Assembly (NCBI RefSeq): GCF_030052815.1
Contig: NC_079504.1
Span: forward strand, 85,376,249-85,440,248
Length of the DNA stretch: 64,000 bases
Origin: Hevea brasiliensis
Taxonomy: Eukaryota > Streptophyta > Magnoliopsida > Malpighiales > Euphorbiaceae
Reading direction: 5' to 3'
Shown: one piece after another, positions 34,052 through 48,015 of the stretch
Numbering within the stretch: the first letter of the stretch is position 1
Layout of the letters: each line of letters opens with the position of its first letter
Made by a program: the position numbers and the translations under genes
Notes under the pieces: generated by a model
What the model was told of the DNA's origin: nothing
Seen by the model: the letters and a program-made list of their open reading frames with translations, nothing else
The model's database searches: none

Positions 34052-37000
34052 TGTCACACCTTAACCTCTGTAAGGCAGAACATGATCCCGTAGAATGCCT
34101 AATGAACTACCGAACTTCACCTACGGATAACTCATTAAGTACCCTACAAGGGATTTTAAAACAATTTTCTTATTTTTGGTAAGTGGTGAGCATTTTCTAA
34201 TAGGTATTTAAAACATTTAATTGAAATTAAAAACTAGTTAAAACTTTTGGCCCATTTTATTTTTCCGCAAATTTTATAAAAATTTTGACAGAGTTTCGTT
34301 TATATTTTGAGAAAACAGTTCTTCAAATACCTATAAAAAAACACTTCCAAAAATTTTCTCAACCACTACTTCAATTTCACAATCAATCTCAACAATTTCT
34401 CGAATCTTAAAATTCAACAGTCAACATTTCTCAATTTACAAAATTCAATCATCAGTAAAATAATATCTATCAATCTCATTCAAATTAAAATAAAACATTT
34501 CCATTCATTAAAGACAACAAACTATATATATACATCATACCAAAATCTACAGTATAAAATTCAAACTAAATTTTATTACAACTTTATACAAACTTTGTAC
34601 AAACTGCTCAAGACCGATTTACATGTCCACACATTTATGTGCAATACATACATAAAAATAAGGGTATAAAATATACCCGATATAACTTCAAGCTGATAGA
34701 TCCTCAATCCCCAGCAGCTCAGTCTGCTGCTCCTCTAGTCTCTATATCTGCGACAGCATACAAAGCTATCGCTTAGTGATGAACTCAGTGGTGCACAGAC
34801 TAATAATTTAAAACTTAATACAAATTATTCTTAACAATTCATAATGAGTAAAAATTTAAAATTTTTAAATTCTTCAAAATTCATGACATACAAAAATCAT
34901 TATTTTCATTCATGCAAATTATTCATTTGAATAACATTTTGATCAACTAATAACTATTTAGTTACATTTCTTTTAAATTCTGAAACAATACAAAAACATT
35001 TTGAATCACTAACAAATTATTTATTTCAATCACAATTTATTAAATTATGCATAATTTAAAGGGCGTTGCCAACAATTCACATAGTTTATCTCATGGCCCA
35101 AAATTCAAATAGATGCCGTATTGTACACCACGACATTTCACATTCTCCCAATAACCGAGGCTAAAAGGGAGAAACAAAGACTAGCTAGTATATATGAGTA
35201 CTCATTCAAAATCTTCCCCAACTGGCAAGCCAGAGAGGAAGTAACTCGCTCCATCTAGTGGAGGAGATATCTCATTAGATAAGCTAATGAGAATTCACAA
35301 CAAATTTTGTCATGTCAACTATGATTTCAAATCATATGCAAAACAATTTCTATTTACGAAGTATTTACAAATCATCAATATATTGAATCATCATAAATTC
35401 ATGCTCAAGGTTGGTAACACATCAAACTTAAAATTTATGATTCTCAAAACCATGCAATAAATCCTTAAATGCATAAGAAAATTTACATTTCATTTATACA
35501 ATTTCATTCAACAAACTATAATTCTCAACACATCAAAATTTATAAATCATAAAATAACTTGTTCAAATCGATTTAGAAATGAAAATATAACAAAAGAGTT
35601 AGTTGTGCACAAACCTTATACGAGTCGCCTCTTGGCCTTGACTTGATCCCTCGGGTTCTTTTCCGGTGTTCTTTTCTACTGAAACACACAGTTTCACAGT
35701 CTTTTAGTATCATAACTCATCGTAAATCCAAAAATAAATTCAAATTCACTTATACCTAGCTTTAATATACTATTCACTACACTATTCAAGTCAATTTGTT
35801 GACTTTCTAAGGCTTAATAGGTATGGAAATTCCAACTTCACCCACATACCACATTTTGGTCACTAAATTTGTTGGTTTTGGTTTTTTATTCAAATTCTAA
35901 GTCTGTTAAGGCAAATTTGATAAAATTTCAGTTTTGGAGTCTAAGGTTGCACTGTTCCATTGGTAATCTTACTGTTGTAATTTGGCAAAACCTTCTTTAT
36001 AGAAAATGTTCCCTATTGTCTTAAGTTTATTCTCCTTTTTGAATCACTCCAATTGGAGTTTTCTAGCTCAAGTTATAGCCATTTGAACTATGGCTGCCGG
36101 ATTGGACACAACCCAGAATTCTGGGCAATTTTTTATGCTGACAGTTTTAGGTCACCAACTTTGGGTGGCCAAATGACTTAGTTAATGGCATAATTTGGGT
36201 TGGTTTTCTTCGTAAAAGTTTTAGGTCTATATCTCATCTACCCACTGGTAAAATTTCAGGTCATTTTGACCTGCCTAGCACAAGTTATGGCCAAATCAAC
36301 AAACACTGTTCATTTAGTCAATTTGTACAAAGGCAGACTGTGATTTTTCAAGTTTGGCCAATTTGTTCACTAGGTTTGGGACACTTTTTGGGCATGCTTC
36401 CTAAATGAAAATTGTGTCATTTAGTGTTTATTTTCATTCTCAATTAGTCTCATTACAATTAGACTTGTAAATTTCATTTTTGGTCCTTCAAAGGTAGCTT
36501 GGTCATGCTGTCAGCAGCATGACCACATTGAGTCCAAATTTAGTCTCAACTCCAACACTTCCAACACATTTCATTTGGTCACAACTGACCATTTTTCACT
36601 TCAAACTATATCAAATACATCATTTCACCATTTCTCCAAATTTTTGCCTCTAAACCCTACGTCTCAAACCCTAACCACACTAACTCATTGCATTTAACTA
36701 ATTCAAAGCATATGAACACAATCTTTCAACTCATTCAAGCATCCTAACATGTTTAACTCAATCAAACTCATGCAAAACATACCCTTACATAGGCAGGCCA
36801 AAATTCACATATAATCCTCCAAAAATTGTTTTCTTCTCCATTTTTCATAATTTCTAAGTTTACTTAAACTAAGAACACATGTATTAACTAAAATTTTAAT
36901 TAAAAGAACTAACCTCACTTTGATGTTCAATCTTCAATTTTCTTCTTCTTTTCTTCTTTTTTTTCTTGATCAATCTTCTTCTCAAGTGAGGCTAACAAGG

Positions 37001-37801
37001 TTTAACTAAGAGGATTACACTTCTATGGCTAAATTTGTGGTTCCTTCAAGCTCAAAAATGAGCTTTCATGGAGGACTCGTAAGGGAGAGAGGGAAGAGAG
37101 AGGTGGACGGCTAACTTCAAGAAGATAGACTTTTGTTTTATTTTTTTTTTCTTTTCTTTTTTTTTTGTTTTTATCCATATGGAAGACCCAAAAATCAATT
37201 TAATTAAATATATTAATTATACTATTTCTGGCATCATGCATGATGTCATCTCCCTACACTTTTTCATTTTCTTTTTTTTTATTTATTTTTTCTATTAGTT
37301 CTTTAATTTAATTTTCGACTCCGAAATTTTCTTTTCTCCAATTTTATTTGGTAGTTAGGTCAGGAGTCAGCTTTCAAGGTTAATTGACCAAATTGCCCCT
37401 CGCCAGTTCAACCCGATTTGCAAATAATGCAATATTTCTTTTGGCTCCCTAACCTAATTATTTGACTGGCTTAACAGTTATTTTTCATGATTTTCTCTTT
37501 CACACTGTGTTCGTAATAGTCCTAAGGACTGCGGCGTCACATTTTATGATTCGAAATTTGAGTTTAAATCAACTTCGCAATCGTTCTCGAGAAGGTCACC
37601 CATCGCTGTGACTCTCAGCTCGTTTAACTTCTTATGTTCTGTTTTTCTTATTTATACTTAACTAATTGGCAATTACTAATTATTTGTGTTTATGGCTTAT
37701 CTAGTTGTCTTAAGAGTGGTTCTAATCCCCTTAATTGTCCGGACCGACACCGATCACCGAAACAGTGAAATATATCAGGCTATACAAATAGGGGTATTAC
37801 A
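34052..37801 (-). repeat. Element D 3' LTR (3750 bp)
   Basis: Begins tgtcacaccttaacc and ends aaataggggtattaca. Compared with the other LTR it lacks about 43 bases near 35772 (tatactattcac versus tatgctaaacttggcg...ttactattcac at 44300-44340). Contains the same three-module block as the A/B LTRs (near 35990, 36205 and 36405). Confidence 0.92.
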
Positions 37802-37820
37802 ATTCTCCTCCCCTTAAAAT
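37802..37820 (-). other. Polypurine tract of element D
   Basis: Coding strand ttttaaggggaggagaat immediately before the LTR start. Confidence 0.85.
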
Positions 37821-38846
37821 AATTTCGTCCTCAAAATTTTACCTGGTATCAGTCTCTGAATAGTTGTGGGTGCTGTCTCCTCATGTCCTATTCACGCTCC
37901 TAAGTAGCTTCCTAGCGTAAATGATGGTTCCGTAGCACTTTAACCAATACTATTTATTCATCGATTGCTCACCTCCTGTGCTAATTTTCTTATGAGCTTC
38001 TGTCATAAGTTAGATTCAAATTCATTTCAATTTTAGAGGTAAGCAAGTCTGTGTGCTAGTTAATCTACTCTTTCTAGGACCTCGTATGATCCTTATGGGT
38101 GATAACTTAGTTCTTCAGTTTAGTTTAGAATATTTTAGTTTTTTTTTATTGTTGTTTAAGCAATTATTTTCCTTTGTAGTCTCTTTTTTTTTTTAAACAA
38201 CCTTGTTGGTCATATATGAACTGCTTGTCTCTTTCTTGGCCATAGGTCCATAACCATTATCTTACCATCTCCATTTATGATTAAGGCCTATGTGCCATTT
38301 TGCACTATCTTGTTTGCTTTTGTTTAACTTATTTCCTTTTTGATAAAATAGTTTGGGATATCGTTACGCATTTTAAGTAGGTTGTTTGCTCTTGTGGCAA
38401 TTCCTCATCTAGGGTTTTTCTCATTTCTTAATGTTCTATTTGTTTCCTTCTTTCATTCCACAACTTAACTTTAGTTATTTTATTCCTCAATCTTATCTTC
38501 TTCCTTAACTTGACTGTTGAGTCATGATTTAGCACCTCCTATCATCCCTAATAAATCCACTATACTTTAATATTACTTTGATTTGGTCCTCTGACCATGT
38601 AGTCAACACTTTAACTAATATTTATAACGTTTCTTTTTTACATTCGCGCTAACTATTCTAATTTTTACTTCCACAACTCTTTTGTCTATCAATATTCTAT
38701 AGCTTATTTTCCGCTAGTTTGCGATCTTTACCCTTTATATATATATTTTTTTAACCATAAACAATTTTGTAATCTTAAGAAGGGAGTCTACCGGACTCTC
38801 CTGTTTCCCATGCTATTCAAAAGTTTCGCTTGAATTCTAATCTAAT
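37821..38846 (-). pseudogene. Element D pol remnant and unassigned internal sequence
   Basis: The first 300 bases align with the DNA coding for the chromodomain end in element F (58165-58420), for example ttacctggtatcagtctctgaatag and agtagcttcct-g-aaatgatggttcc, but no frame is open. From about 38150 to 38846 I recognise nothing; the sequence is T-rich and poor in long frames. Confidence 0.6.
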
Positions 38847-41505
38847 CCTTATGATCTGTACAATAAAATTGTGCTCTTCCTAAAGAATACCTGAGCAACT
38901 AGTTCCTATCGAATTACTGTTATCAATAGAATATCATTTCTTAACTATTTTATAAGTTATAATTGTCATCCATAGCATCCTGTCTCTTCTAGGGGAACAA
39001 AATTATATTTTCTCTTACTGTTACACAAATAGAATACTATTCCTTACTAAACTTTGAGCAAAAGATCCATTGCAATATCATAACAACTACAACCCCACAT
39101 CGGAGACTGGATGACTTAGCCCTATAGGTGTTATTTTTAAATTTTTAGCATACTAAAATCTCTAGTCTCATAATAATTCTTGATGTATTGTAATTCATGC
39201 TAGGGTAACGGAGTCTTTAACTCTCACTACCTTGCAACCATGATCTTTTGATATTCTAATTATAGAGTTTTAAATCCCAAATTAGGATTTTCAAACTCAG
39301 TTCTAGTAATAAAACTCTATTCTGGTATATTTGTACGAGAGCGAAAGTCATTTATAACTATTCTTATCCTTATGTACGATTGGGTAGTACGTAGCTCTAT
39401 ACAATAAATCCCAAGTCAGTACTGTAATCTGCAGCTTACAGCACAAACATCAAGAATATTGCATAGCTACTACGATACATCCAAATAGATCAATCTTCCA
39501 TATGTCTTATTTCTTTCAAATCCACTAATATCTTAAACTTATTTTGATTATGGTACTTACTGATATCTACAAACAGTAGCACCTTTACTTCCATCTAGGG
39601 CAGATATATTGCTATAACTTACTTTTAGGTCCTCTTGCATTACCTAATTAGGCTTACTAATTAACTTTATAATTTATCGTAGTCTAAGAGATATCTCTCA
39701 CTAGAAACTTTTCCAAAATTAATTCCAATCATCTCCTTATGATCCGTATAATAAAATTGTGCTCTTCCTAAAGAATACCTGAGCAACTAGTTCCTATTGA
39801 ATTACTGTTATCAGTAGAATATCATTTCTTAACTATTTTATAAGTTATAATTGTCATCCATAGCATCCTGTCTCTTCTAGGGGAACAAAATTATATTTTG
39901 TGTCTTACTGCTACACAAATAGAATACTATTCCTTACTAAACTTTGAGCAAAAGATCCATTGCAATATCATAACAACTACAACCCCATATCGGAGACTGA
40001 ATGACTTAGCCCTATAGTTGTTATTTTTAAATTTTTACCATGCTAAAATCTCAAGTCTCACAACAATTCTTGATGTATTGTAATTCATGCTAGGGTAACG
40101 GAGTCTTTAACTCTCACTACCTTGCAACCATGATTGATATTCTAATTATAGAGTTTTAAATCTCAAATTAGGATTTTCAAACTCAGTTCTAGTAATAAAA
40201 CTCTATTCTATTATATTTGTACCAGAGCGAAAGTCATTTATAACTATTCTTATCCTTATGTACTATTGGGTAGTACATAGCTCTACATAATAAATCCCAA
40301 GTCAGTATTGTAATCTGCAGCTTACAACACAAACATCAAGAATATTGCATAACTACTACGATACATCCAAATAGATCAATCTTCCATATGTCTTATTTCT
40401 TTCAAATCCACTAATATCTTAAACTTATTTTGATTATGGTACTTACTGACATCTATAAACTGTAGTACCTTTACTTCCATCTAGGGCAGATATATTGCTA
40501 TAACTTACTTTTAGGTCCTCTTGCATTACCTAATTAGGCTTACTAATTAACTTTATAATTTATCGTAGTCTAAGAGATATCTCTCACTAGAAACTTTTCC
40601 AAAATTAATTCCAATCATCTCCTTATGATCCGTACAATAAAATTGTGCTCTTCCTAAAGAATACCTGAGCAACTAGTTCCTATCGAATTACTGTTATCAG
40701 TAGAATATCATTTCTTAACTATTTTATAAGTTATAATTGTCATCCATAGCATCCTGTCTCTTCTAGGGGAACAAAATTATATTTTGTGTCTTACTGCTAC
40801 ACAAATAGAATACTATTCCTTACTAAACTTTGAGCAAAAGATCCATTGCAATATCATAACAACTACAACCCCATATCGGAGACTGGATGACTTAGCCCTA
40901 TAGGTGTTATTTTTAAATTTTTACCATGCTAAAATCTCAAGTCTCACAACAATTCTTGATGTATTGTAATTCATGCTAGGGTAACGGAGTCTTTAACTCT
41001 CACTACCTTGCAACCATGATTGATATTCTAATTATAGAGTTTTAAATCCCAAATTAGGATTTTCAAACTCAGTTCTAGTAATAAAACTCTATTCTAGTAT
41101 ATTTGTACCAGAGCGAAAGTCATTTATAACTATTCTTATCCTTATGTACTATTGGGTAGTACATAGCTCTACACAATAAATCCCAAGTCAGTATTGTAAT
41201 CTGCAGCTTACAGCACAAACATCAAGAATATTGCATAGCTACTACGATACATCCAAATAGATCAATCTTCCATATGTCTTATTTCTTTCAAATCCACTAA
41301 TATCTTAAACTTATTTTGATTATGGTACTTACTGACATCTATAAACTGTAGTACCTTTACTTCCATCTAGGGCAGATATATTGCTATAACTTACTTTTAG
41401 GTCCTCTTGCATTACCTAATTAGGCTTACTAATTAACTTTATAATTTATCGTAGTCTAGGAGATGTCTCTCACTAGAAACTTTTCCAAAATTAATTCCAA
41501 TCATG
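38847..41505. repeat. Tandem triplication of an ~887-bp block in element D
   Basis: Three copies begin ccttatgatc at 38847, 39735 and 40621 (periods 888 and 886) and end in ccaaaattaattccaatcat at about 41505. The block is non-coding. Copies 2 and 3 share a four-base deletion (ccatgattgatattc versus ccatgatcttttgatattc in copy 1) and a gtactattgggtagtacat variant, so they are each other's closest relatives. Element F contains one diverged copy (about 59550-60110). Confidence 0.95.
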
Positions 41506-41741
41506 CTTATTACCGCAATTCTTATCCTAAAAGACTAATTACTTACACATTAAAATTTATCTCTATGCAAGGGAATAGCAGTAGAACATATAATTTTAGC
41601 ATTAGCATATAAATAAGTAGAGCTGGAATCAAATAGTACATAATTATTCTTTTCACAAGTTAAAAACATACCAGTAACTACATCTGAAGTCTCTGCTTCT
41701 TCCCCTCGATGCATGGCGTTTCCTCTTTCTAATGCATTCCT
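41506..41741. other. Element D spacer between the triplication and gag remnant
   Basis: Non-coding, homologous to 60110-60350 in element F (both contain cttattaccgcaattcttatcctaaa-type wording and end with a g-rich c-terminal gag boundary). Nothing else recognised. Confidence 0.6.
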
Positions 41742-42355
41742 CTACTCGGGTTGGTCCATTGTGCGAGGATTACCCGAAGTATTGTCTCTACTTCTGCCTC
41801 TGCCTCTACTTACTATTAATGAACCTCTAAAATTAGAACCTTGGACTGATTCCTTTGGTGAAGTATGTGGCATAAATCGACGTGCGCTAGTACAAAGTCG
41901 AGCGAAATGTCCAATTCCACCACAATTAAAGCATGCTCCAGTGACCATATGGCAAATACCCCCATGAAATTTTTCAGAAACATCACAGAGACGGGTAGGG
42001 TAGGAACTTCTGGTTCTTTGACGAATGGCTCTTTGTTGCTTATGCCCTGAAGATCCGCCTCTGACATACTTAGGAGCTCGGGGTCCCTGAAAATCTTTTC
42101 TCTTTCCCAAATTACTACTCGAACTTTGACCGATGGGTTTCCCATTTTTCTCTTTTTCATATTGCTCTTGAGGGGGTTGGGTTTGTACTTGGGCCTGGGC
42201 AAACAGATTATCAGCCATTTGCTAAAAGAACATGGCCATCTGCTTGGCCGTTTGTGCAGTAATTTGTACAGGAGGGACTGATGCAGTTGGACCACCAACG
42301 CTCTGTGCAACTGGGGCCTCTCGTTGTACATTAGCTGTATCATACTGCTCTACCA
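41742..42355 (-). pseudogene. Element D short gag with zinc knuckle
   Basis: From the ATG at 42355 the frame reads MVEQYDTANVQREAPVAQS, then QMAMFF, a stop at about 42219-42221, and MADNLFAQAQVQTQPPQEQ. It continues through a serine/arginine-rich stretch to one zinc knuckle, CFNCGGIGHFARLC, and a basic tail (SRGRGRSRDN). The central capsid-like gag core (FFGK...YEWWDTV in elements A and B) is absent. What remains could bind RNA but not assemble a particle. Element F has the same reduced form. Confidence 0.82.
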
Positions 42356-42551
42356 TTTTATCCCTCTTGTCCAAATCTATTCACGGAATTTTTTTTTTCT
42401 ATTTCTTGTACACCCAACATAAGGAGATTTCGCCTCATTAGTTCATATTTATGATGTAAATGTACTGTATGTAACAAATATGGACTTTGAGCAGTTGTAC
42501 TTAACAAGGAAAGACACAAATTCTCAAGTTAAAACATACTTCAAAAATTTT

Positions 42552-42563
42552 GCTCTGATACCA
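42552..42563 (-). other. Primer binding site of element D
   Basis: Coding strand TGGTATCAGAGC, eight bases inside the LTR, complementary to initiator tRNA-Met. Confidence 0.93.
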
Positions 42564-42571
42564 CTAAAACA

Positions 42572-45500
42572 TATCACACCTTACCCCTTTGTAAGGCATA
42601 ACATGATCCCGTAGAATACCTAATGAACTACCGAACTTCACCTACCGATAACTCATTAAGTGCCCTACAAGGGATTTTAAAACAATTTTCTTATTTTTGG
42701 TAAGTGGTGAGCATTTTCTAATAGGTTTTTAAAACATTTAATTGAAATTAAAAACTAGTTAAAACTTTTGGCCCATTTTATTTTTTCGCAAATTTTATAA
42801 AAATTTTGATAGAGTTTCGTTTATATTTTGAGAAAATAGTTCTTCAAATACCTGTTAAAAAGCACTTCCAAAAATTTTCTCAACCACTACTTCAATTTCA
42901 CAATCAATCTCAACAATTTCTCAAATCTCAAAATTCAACAGTCAACATTTCTCAATTTACAAATTTCAATCATCAGTAAAATAATATCTATCAATCTCAT
43001 TCAAATTAAAATAAAACATTTCCATTCATTAAAGATAACGAACCATATATATATATATATATCATACAAAATCTATAGTATAAAAATTCAAACTAAATTT
43101 TATTACAACTTTATACAAACTTTGTACAAACTGCTCAAGACCGATTTACATGTCCATACATTTATGTGCAATACATACATCAAAATAAACTTCTACAACA
43201 GGGTATAAAATATACCCGATATAACTTCAAGCTGATAGATCCACAATCCCCAGCAGCTCAGTCTGCTGCTTCTCTAGTCTCTATATCTGTGACAGCATAC
43301 AAAGCTATAGCTGAGTGATGAACTCAGTGGTGCACAAACTAATAATTTAAAACTTAATACAAATTATTCTTAACAATTCATAATGAGTAAAAATTTAAAA
43401 TTTCTAAATTCTTCAAAATCCATGACATACAAAAATCATTATTTTCATTCATGCATTGAATAACATTTTGATCAAGTAATAACTATTTAGTTGCATTTCT
43501 TTTAAATTCCGAAACAATACAAAGACATTTTGAATCGCTAACAAATAATTTATTTCAATCACAATTTATCAAATTATGCATAATTTAAAGGGCGTTGCCA
43601 ACAATTCATACATTTTATCTCATGGCCCAAAATTCAAATAGATGCCATGTTGTAGACTACGACATTTCACATTCTCCCAATAACCGAGGCTAAAAGGGAG
43701 AAACAAAGGCTAGCTAGTATATATGAGTACTCATTTAAATTCTTCACCAACTGGCAAGCCAGAGAGGAAGTAACTCGCCCCTTCTAGTGGAGGAGATATC
43801 TCACTAGACAAGCTAATGAAAATTCACAACAAATTTTGCCATGTCAACTGTAGTTTCAAATCATATTCAAAACAATTTCTATTTACAAAGTATTTACAAG
43901 TCAACAATATATTGAATCATCATAAATTCATGCTCAAGGTTGGCAACACATCAAACTTAAGATTTACGATTCTCAAAACCATGCAATAAATCCTTAAATG
44001 CATAAGAAAATTTACATTTCATTTATACAATTTCATTCAACAAACTATAATTCTCAACACATCAAAATTTATAAATCATAAAATAACTTGTTCAAATCGA
44101 TTTAGAAATGAAAATATAACAAAAGAGTTAGTTGTGCACAAACCTTATACGAGTCGCCCCTTGGCCTTGACTCGATCCCTCGAGTTCTTTTCCGGTATTC
44201 TTTTCCACTGAAACACACAGTTTCACAGTGTTTCAGTATCATAACTCATCGTAAATCCAAAAATAAATTCAAATTCACTTATACCTAGCTTTAATATGCT
44301 AAACTTGGCGTTCTTAAAAATTTGTGTTTTGTGGTTACTATTCACTACACTATTCAAGTCAATTTGTTGACTTTCTAAGGCTTAATAGGTATGGAAATTC
44401 CAACTTTACCCACATATCACATTTTGGTCACTAAATTTGTTGGTTTTGGTTTTTTATTCAAATTCTAAGTCTTTTTAGGCAAATTTGATAAAATTTCAGT
44501 TTTGGAGTCTAAGGTTGCACTGTTCCATTGGTTTTCTTACTGTTGAAATTTGGCAAAACCATCTTCATAGAAAACGTTCCCTATTGTCTGAAGTTTATTC
44601 TCCTTTTTTAATCACTCCAATTGGAGTTTTGTAGCTCAAGTTATAGCCATTTGAACCATGGCTGCCGGATTGGACACAACCCATATGCAGGCAATTTTTA
44701 TCTTGTGATTTTAGGTCACCAACTTTGGGTGGCCAAATGACTTGGTTAATTGCATAATTTGGGTTGGTGTTCTTCATGAAAGTTTTAGGTCTATATCTCA
44801 TCTAACCACTGGTAACAGTTCAGGTCATTTTGACCTGCCTAGCTCTAGTTATGGCCAAATGAACAATATATATTGTTCATTTGGTCAGTTTGTACAGAGG
44901 TAGACTGTGATTTTTCAAGTTTGGTCAATTTGTTCACTAGGTTTTAGTCACTTTTTGGGCAAGCTTCCTAAATGAAAATTGTGTCATTTAGTGTCTATTT
45001 TCATTCCCAATTGGTCTCATAACAATTGGACTTGTAAAATTTCATTTTGGTCCTTCAAAGGTAGCTTGGTCATACTGCTAGTAGCATGACCACATTGAGT
45101 CCGAATTTAGTCTCAACTCCAACACTTCCAACACATTTCATTTGGTCACAAATGACCATTTTTCACTTCAAACTAGAACAAATACATCATTTCACCATTT
45201 CTCCAAATTTTTGCCTCTTAACCCTAGGTCTCAAACCCTAACCACATTAACTCATTGCATTTAACTAATTCAAAGTATATGAACACAATCTTTCAACTCA
45301 TTCAAGCATCCTAACATGTTTAACTCAATCAAACTCATGCAAAACATACCCCTACATAGGCAGGCCGAAATTCACATATAATCCTCCAAAAATTGTTTTC
45401 TTTTCCATTTTTCATAATTTCTAAGTTTACTTAAACTAAGAACACATGTATTAACTAAAATTTTAATTAAAAGAACTAACCTCACTTTGATGTTCAATCT

Positions 45501-46388
45501 TCAATTTTCTTCTTCTTTTCTTCTTTTTTTTTTTCTTGATCAATCTTCTTCTCAATTGACATTAACAAGGTTTAACTAGGAGGATTACACTTCTATGGCT
45601 GAATTTGTGGTTCCTTCAAGCTCAAAAATGAGCTTTCATGGAGGACTAGTGAGGGAGAGAAGGAAGAGAGAGGTGGACGGCTAACTTGAAGAAGATAGAC
45701 TTTTGTTTTTTTTTTTTCTTTTCTTTTCTTTTCTTTTTTTGTTTTTATCCTTATGGAAGACCCAAAAATCAATTTAATTAAATATATTAATTATAATATT
45801 TATGGCATCATGCATGATGTCATGCATGATGTCATCTTCCTGCTCTTTTTCATTTTCTTTTTTTTTATTTATTTTTTTCTATTAGTTCTTTAATTTAATT
45901 CTCGACTGCGAAATTTTTTTTTCTCTGATTTTATTTGATAGTTAGGTTAGGAGTCAGCTCTCGGGGTCAATTGACTAAATTGACCCTCGCCGGTTTAACC
46001 TAGTTTGCAAATAATGCAATATTTCTTTCGACTCCTTAACCTAATTATTTGACTGGCTTAACATTTCTTTTTCATGATTTTCTCTTCTCCACTGTGTTCG
46101 TAATAGTCCTAAGGACCGCGGCGTCACATTTTTCAGTTCGAAATTTGAGTTTAAATCGACTTCGTAATCGTTCTCGAGAAGGTCACCCATCGCTGTGACT
46201 CTCAGCTCGTTTAACTTCTTATGTTCTGTTTTTCTTATTTATACTTAACTAATTGGCAATTACTAATTATTTGTGTTTATGGCTTATCTAGTTGTCTTAA
46301 GTGTGGTTCTAATCCTCTTAATTGTCCGGACCGACACCGGTCACCGGAACAGTGAAATATACCAGGCTTTACAAATAGGGGTGTTACA
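42572..46388 (-). repeat. Element D 5' LTR (3817 bp)
   Basis: Begins tatcacaccttacccc, so the terminal TG has changed to TA, and ends aaataggggtgttaca. It holds a perfect 30-bp palindrome ccaaatgaacaatat/atattgttcatttgg at about 44854-44883 and a short (at)n run near 43050. Confidence 0.92.
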
Positions 46389-46393
46389 TAAAA
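46389..46393. repeat. Target site duplication of element D, right half (TAAAA)
   Basis: Exact match to 34047-34051. Confidence 0.95.
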
Positions 46394-46755
46394 TACACCT
46401 TAGGTGCCTTGAGAGAGGACCTAAGATATTTTTGAATTAATTTCCATCAAAGTAATGATCCTCAATACTATTAAACAGGCAAGGTCAAATCCATAATAAG
46501 GTTAAAGTGTGAAACCTTAGTCCTAGAATTATTTAGTGCATAGATTTCTAAATTAATTTCACAGCTTTATTTTCCTTTAATTCTCAGTATTCACAGCAGT
46601 AGTTTAGAATAAATCTCTCTATAACTTTGATAGTTTAAACAGTTAAAATTACTGTCTAGCATAGTACTTATACTTATAAATTCCTCATGAGAATGATACT
46701 ATACTCACTGCTGTATTACTTGTTCGCAATCTGTACACTTGCGGGGTTGTAAACC
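46394..46755 (+). repeat. Leader-like remnant of a large LTR element, part 2
   Basis: It continues 33601-34051 across element D with tacaccttaggtgccttgag and ends in gcaatctgtacacttgcggg. It abuts the C-terminus of element E's integrase at about 46755, so the last dozen or so residues of that open frame come from this repeat and not from integrase. Confidence 0.4.
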
Positions 46756-48015
46756 AGCAAATAATACTCCTTGCCAATATATTTTTGAATTAGCCCATGT
46801 AATTTTCTTGCCTTTGCCCTTATGTGTGGACCTTTATCTGCCTCAATAGTATTAGTGCCACAATTTTTATCATCCTCTTCTTCTTTGAAAAAATTCACCC
46901 TCGAATTTGATTCTACATCATGGTAAGAAGACAAATAAAAAATTTTAAATATTGCACTAACATTATACTCACTTGGAAGCTCAATCTTGTGTGCATTGTT
47001 GTTGATTCTTTCTAGCACTTTGAATGGTCTATCACATCTTAGTTGCAACTTAGATTTCCTTTGATTAGGAAACTTTTCCTTCCTCAAGTGAACCCACACC
47101 AAGTCTCTAGGATTGAAAATTACTTGTTTCCTTCCTTTATTGGCTTGAATGGCATACTTTTCATTCATTTCCTCAATATGCGTCCTAGTTTGCTTATGGA
47201 TTTTCTTAACCACTTCTACTTTCTTCTTGCCATCAAAGCTAGACAATTTATTAGTAGGTAAGGGTAATAAATCCAATAAAGTCAAAGGATTAAAACCATA
47301 AACAGCCTCAGATGGAGAAAAACTAGTAGAAGAATGCACTAATCTATTAAATGCAAATTCAATGAATGAAATGCAATCTTCCCATGATTAAATTTTTTTT
47401 TTGTTCACAATAGCACGCAACAAGGTTGTTAAAGTTCTATTTACTACCTCAGTTTGACCATCAGTTTGTGGGTGACATGTAGTAGAATATAGCAACTTAG
47501 TTCCCAATTTACTCCACAAAACCTTCCAAAAATGGCTAAGGAACTTAACATCCCTATCACTGACAATAGTCTTGGGTATAACATGCAACCTCACAATCTC
47601 CTTGAAGAAACAAATCAGCAATATTGGTGGTATTATTTGTTTTATGACATGAAATAAAATGTGCCATCTTAGAGAACCTGTCAACCCCCACAAATATAGA
47701 ATCATGTCCTCTCCTAGACTTAGGTAACCCTAAAACAAAATCCATAGAAATATCTGCCCAAGGTTCATTTGGCATAGGTAAAGGAGTATATAAACCTTTT
47801 GGCATCACTTTAAACTTTGCTTTCTTGTAAGCAATGCACCTTGAACACACCTTTTCTACATCTCTTTTCATGTAAGGGCAAAAGAAGTGTTCTTTTAAAA
47901 TTTCCAAAGTCTTAACAACACAAAAATGTCCCATCAAACCACCACTATCAGATTCATTAACAAGTAATTCTCTTAAAGAACATTTAGGCACACATAATCT
48001 ATTTTCCTTAAACAA
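46756..48015 (-). pseudogene. Element E integrase
   Basis: Zinc region: GGLMGHFCVVKTLEILKEHF with CSRCIAYKKAK. Core: [17 protein letters not shown], then a frameshift after NIADLF near 47605 into [20 protein letters not shown] and [16 protein letters not shown] further frame break lies at about 47388-47340, followed by the C-terminal part (HSSTSFSPSEAVYGF, VWVHLRKEKFPNQRKSK). The frame ends in foreign repeat sequence. I see no chromodomain; CRM-type elements carry a different C-terminal motif, which I cannot confirm here. Confidence 0.85.

Larger units (their letters stand above)
34052..46388 (-). mobile_element. Element D: non-autonomous gypsy-type element with long LTRs
   Basis: 12.3 kb, bounded by TAAAA duplications. 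LTRs are 34052-37801 and 42572-46388; coding-strand LTR start is TGTAATACCCC or TGTAACACCCC. The internal region (37802-42571) holds, in coding order, a primer site, a gag remnant with a zinc knuckle, a 2.66-kb tandem triplication and a scrap of the pol 3' end before the polypurine tract. No protease, RT, RNase H or integrase core is recognisable. It must have depended on a relative for movement. Element F shares its layout. Confidence 0.9.
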
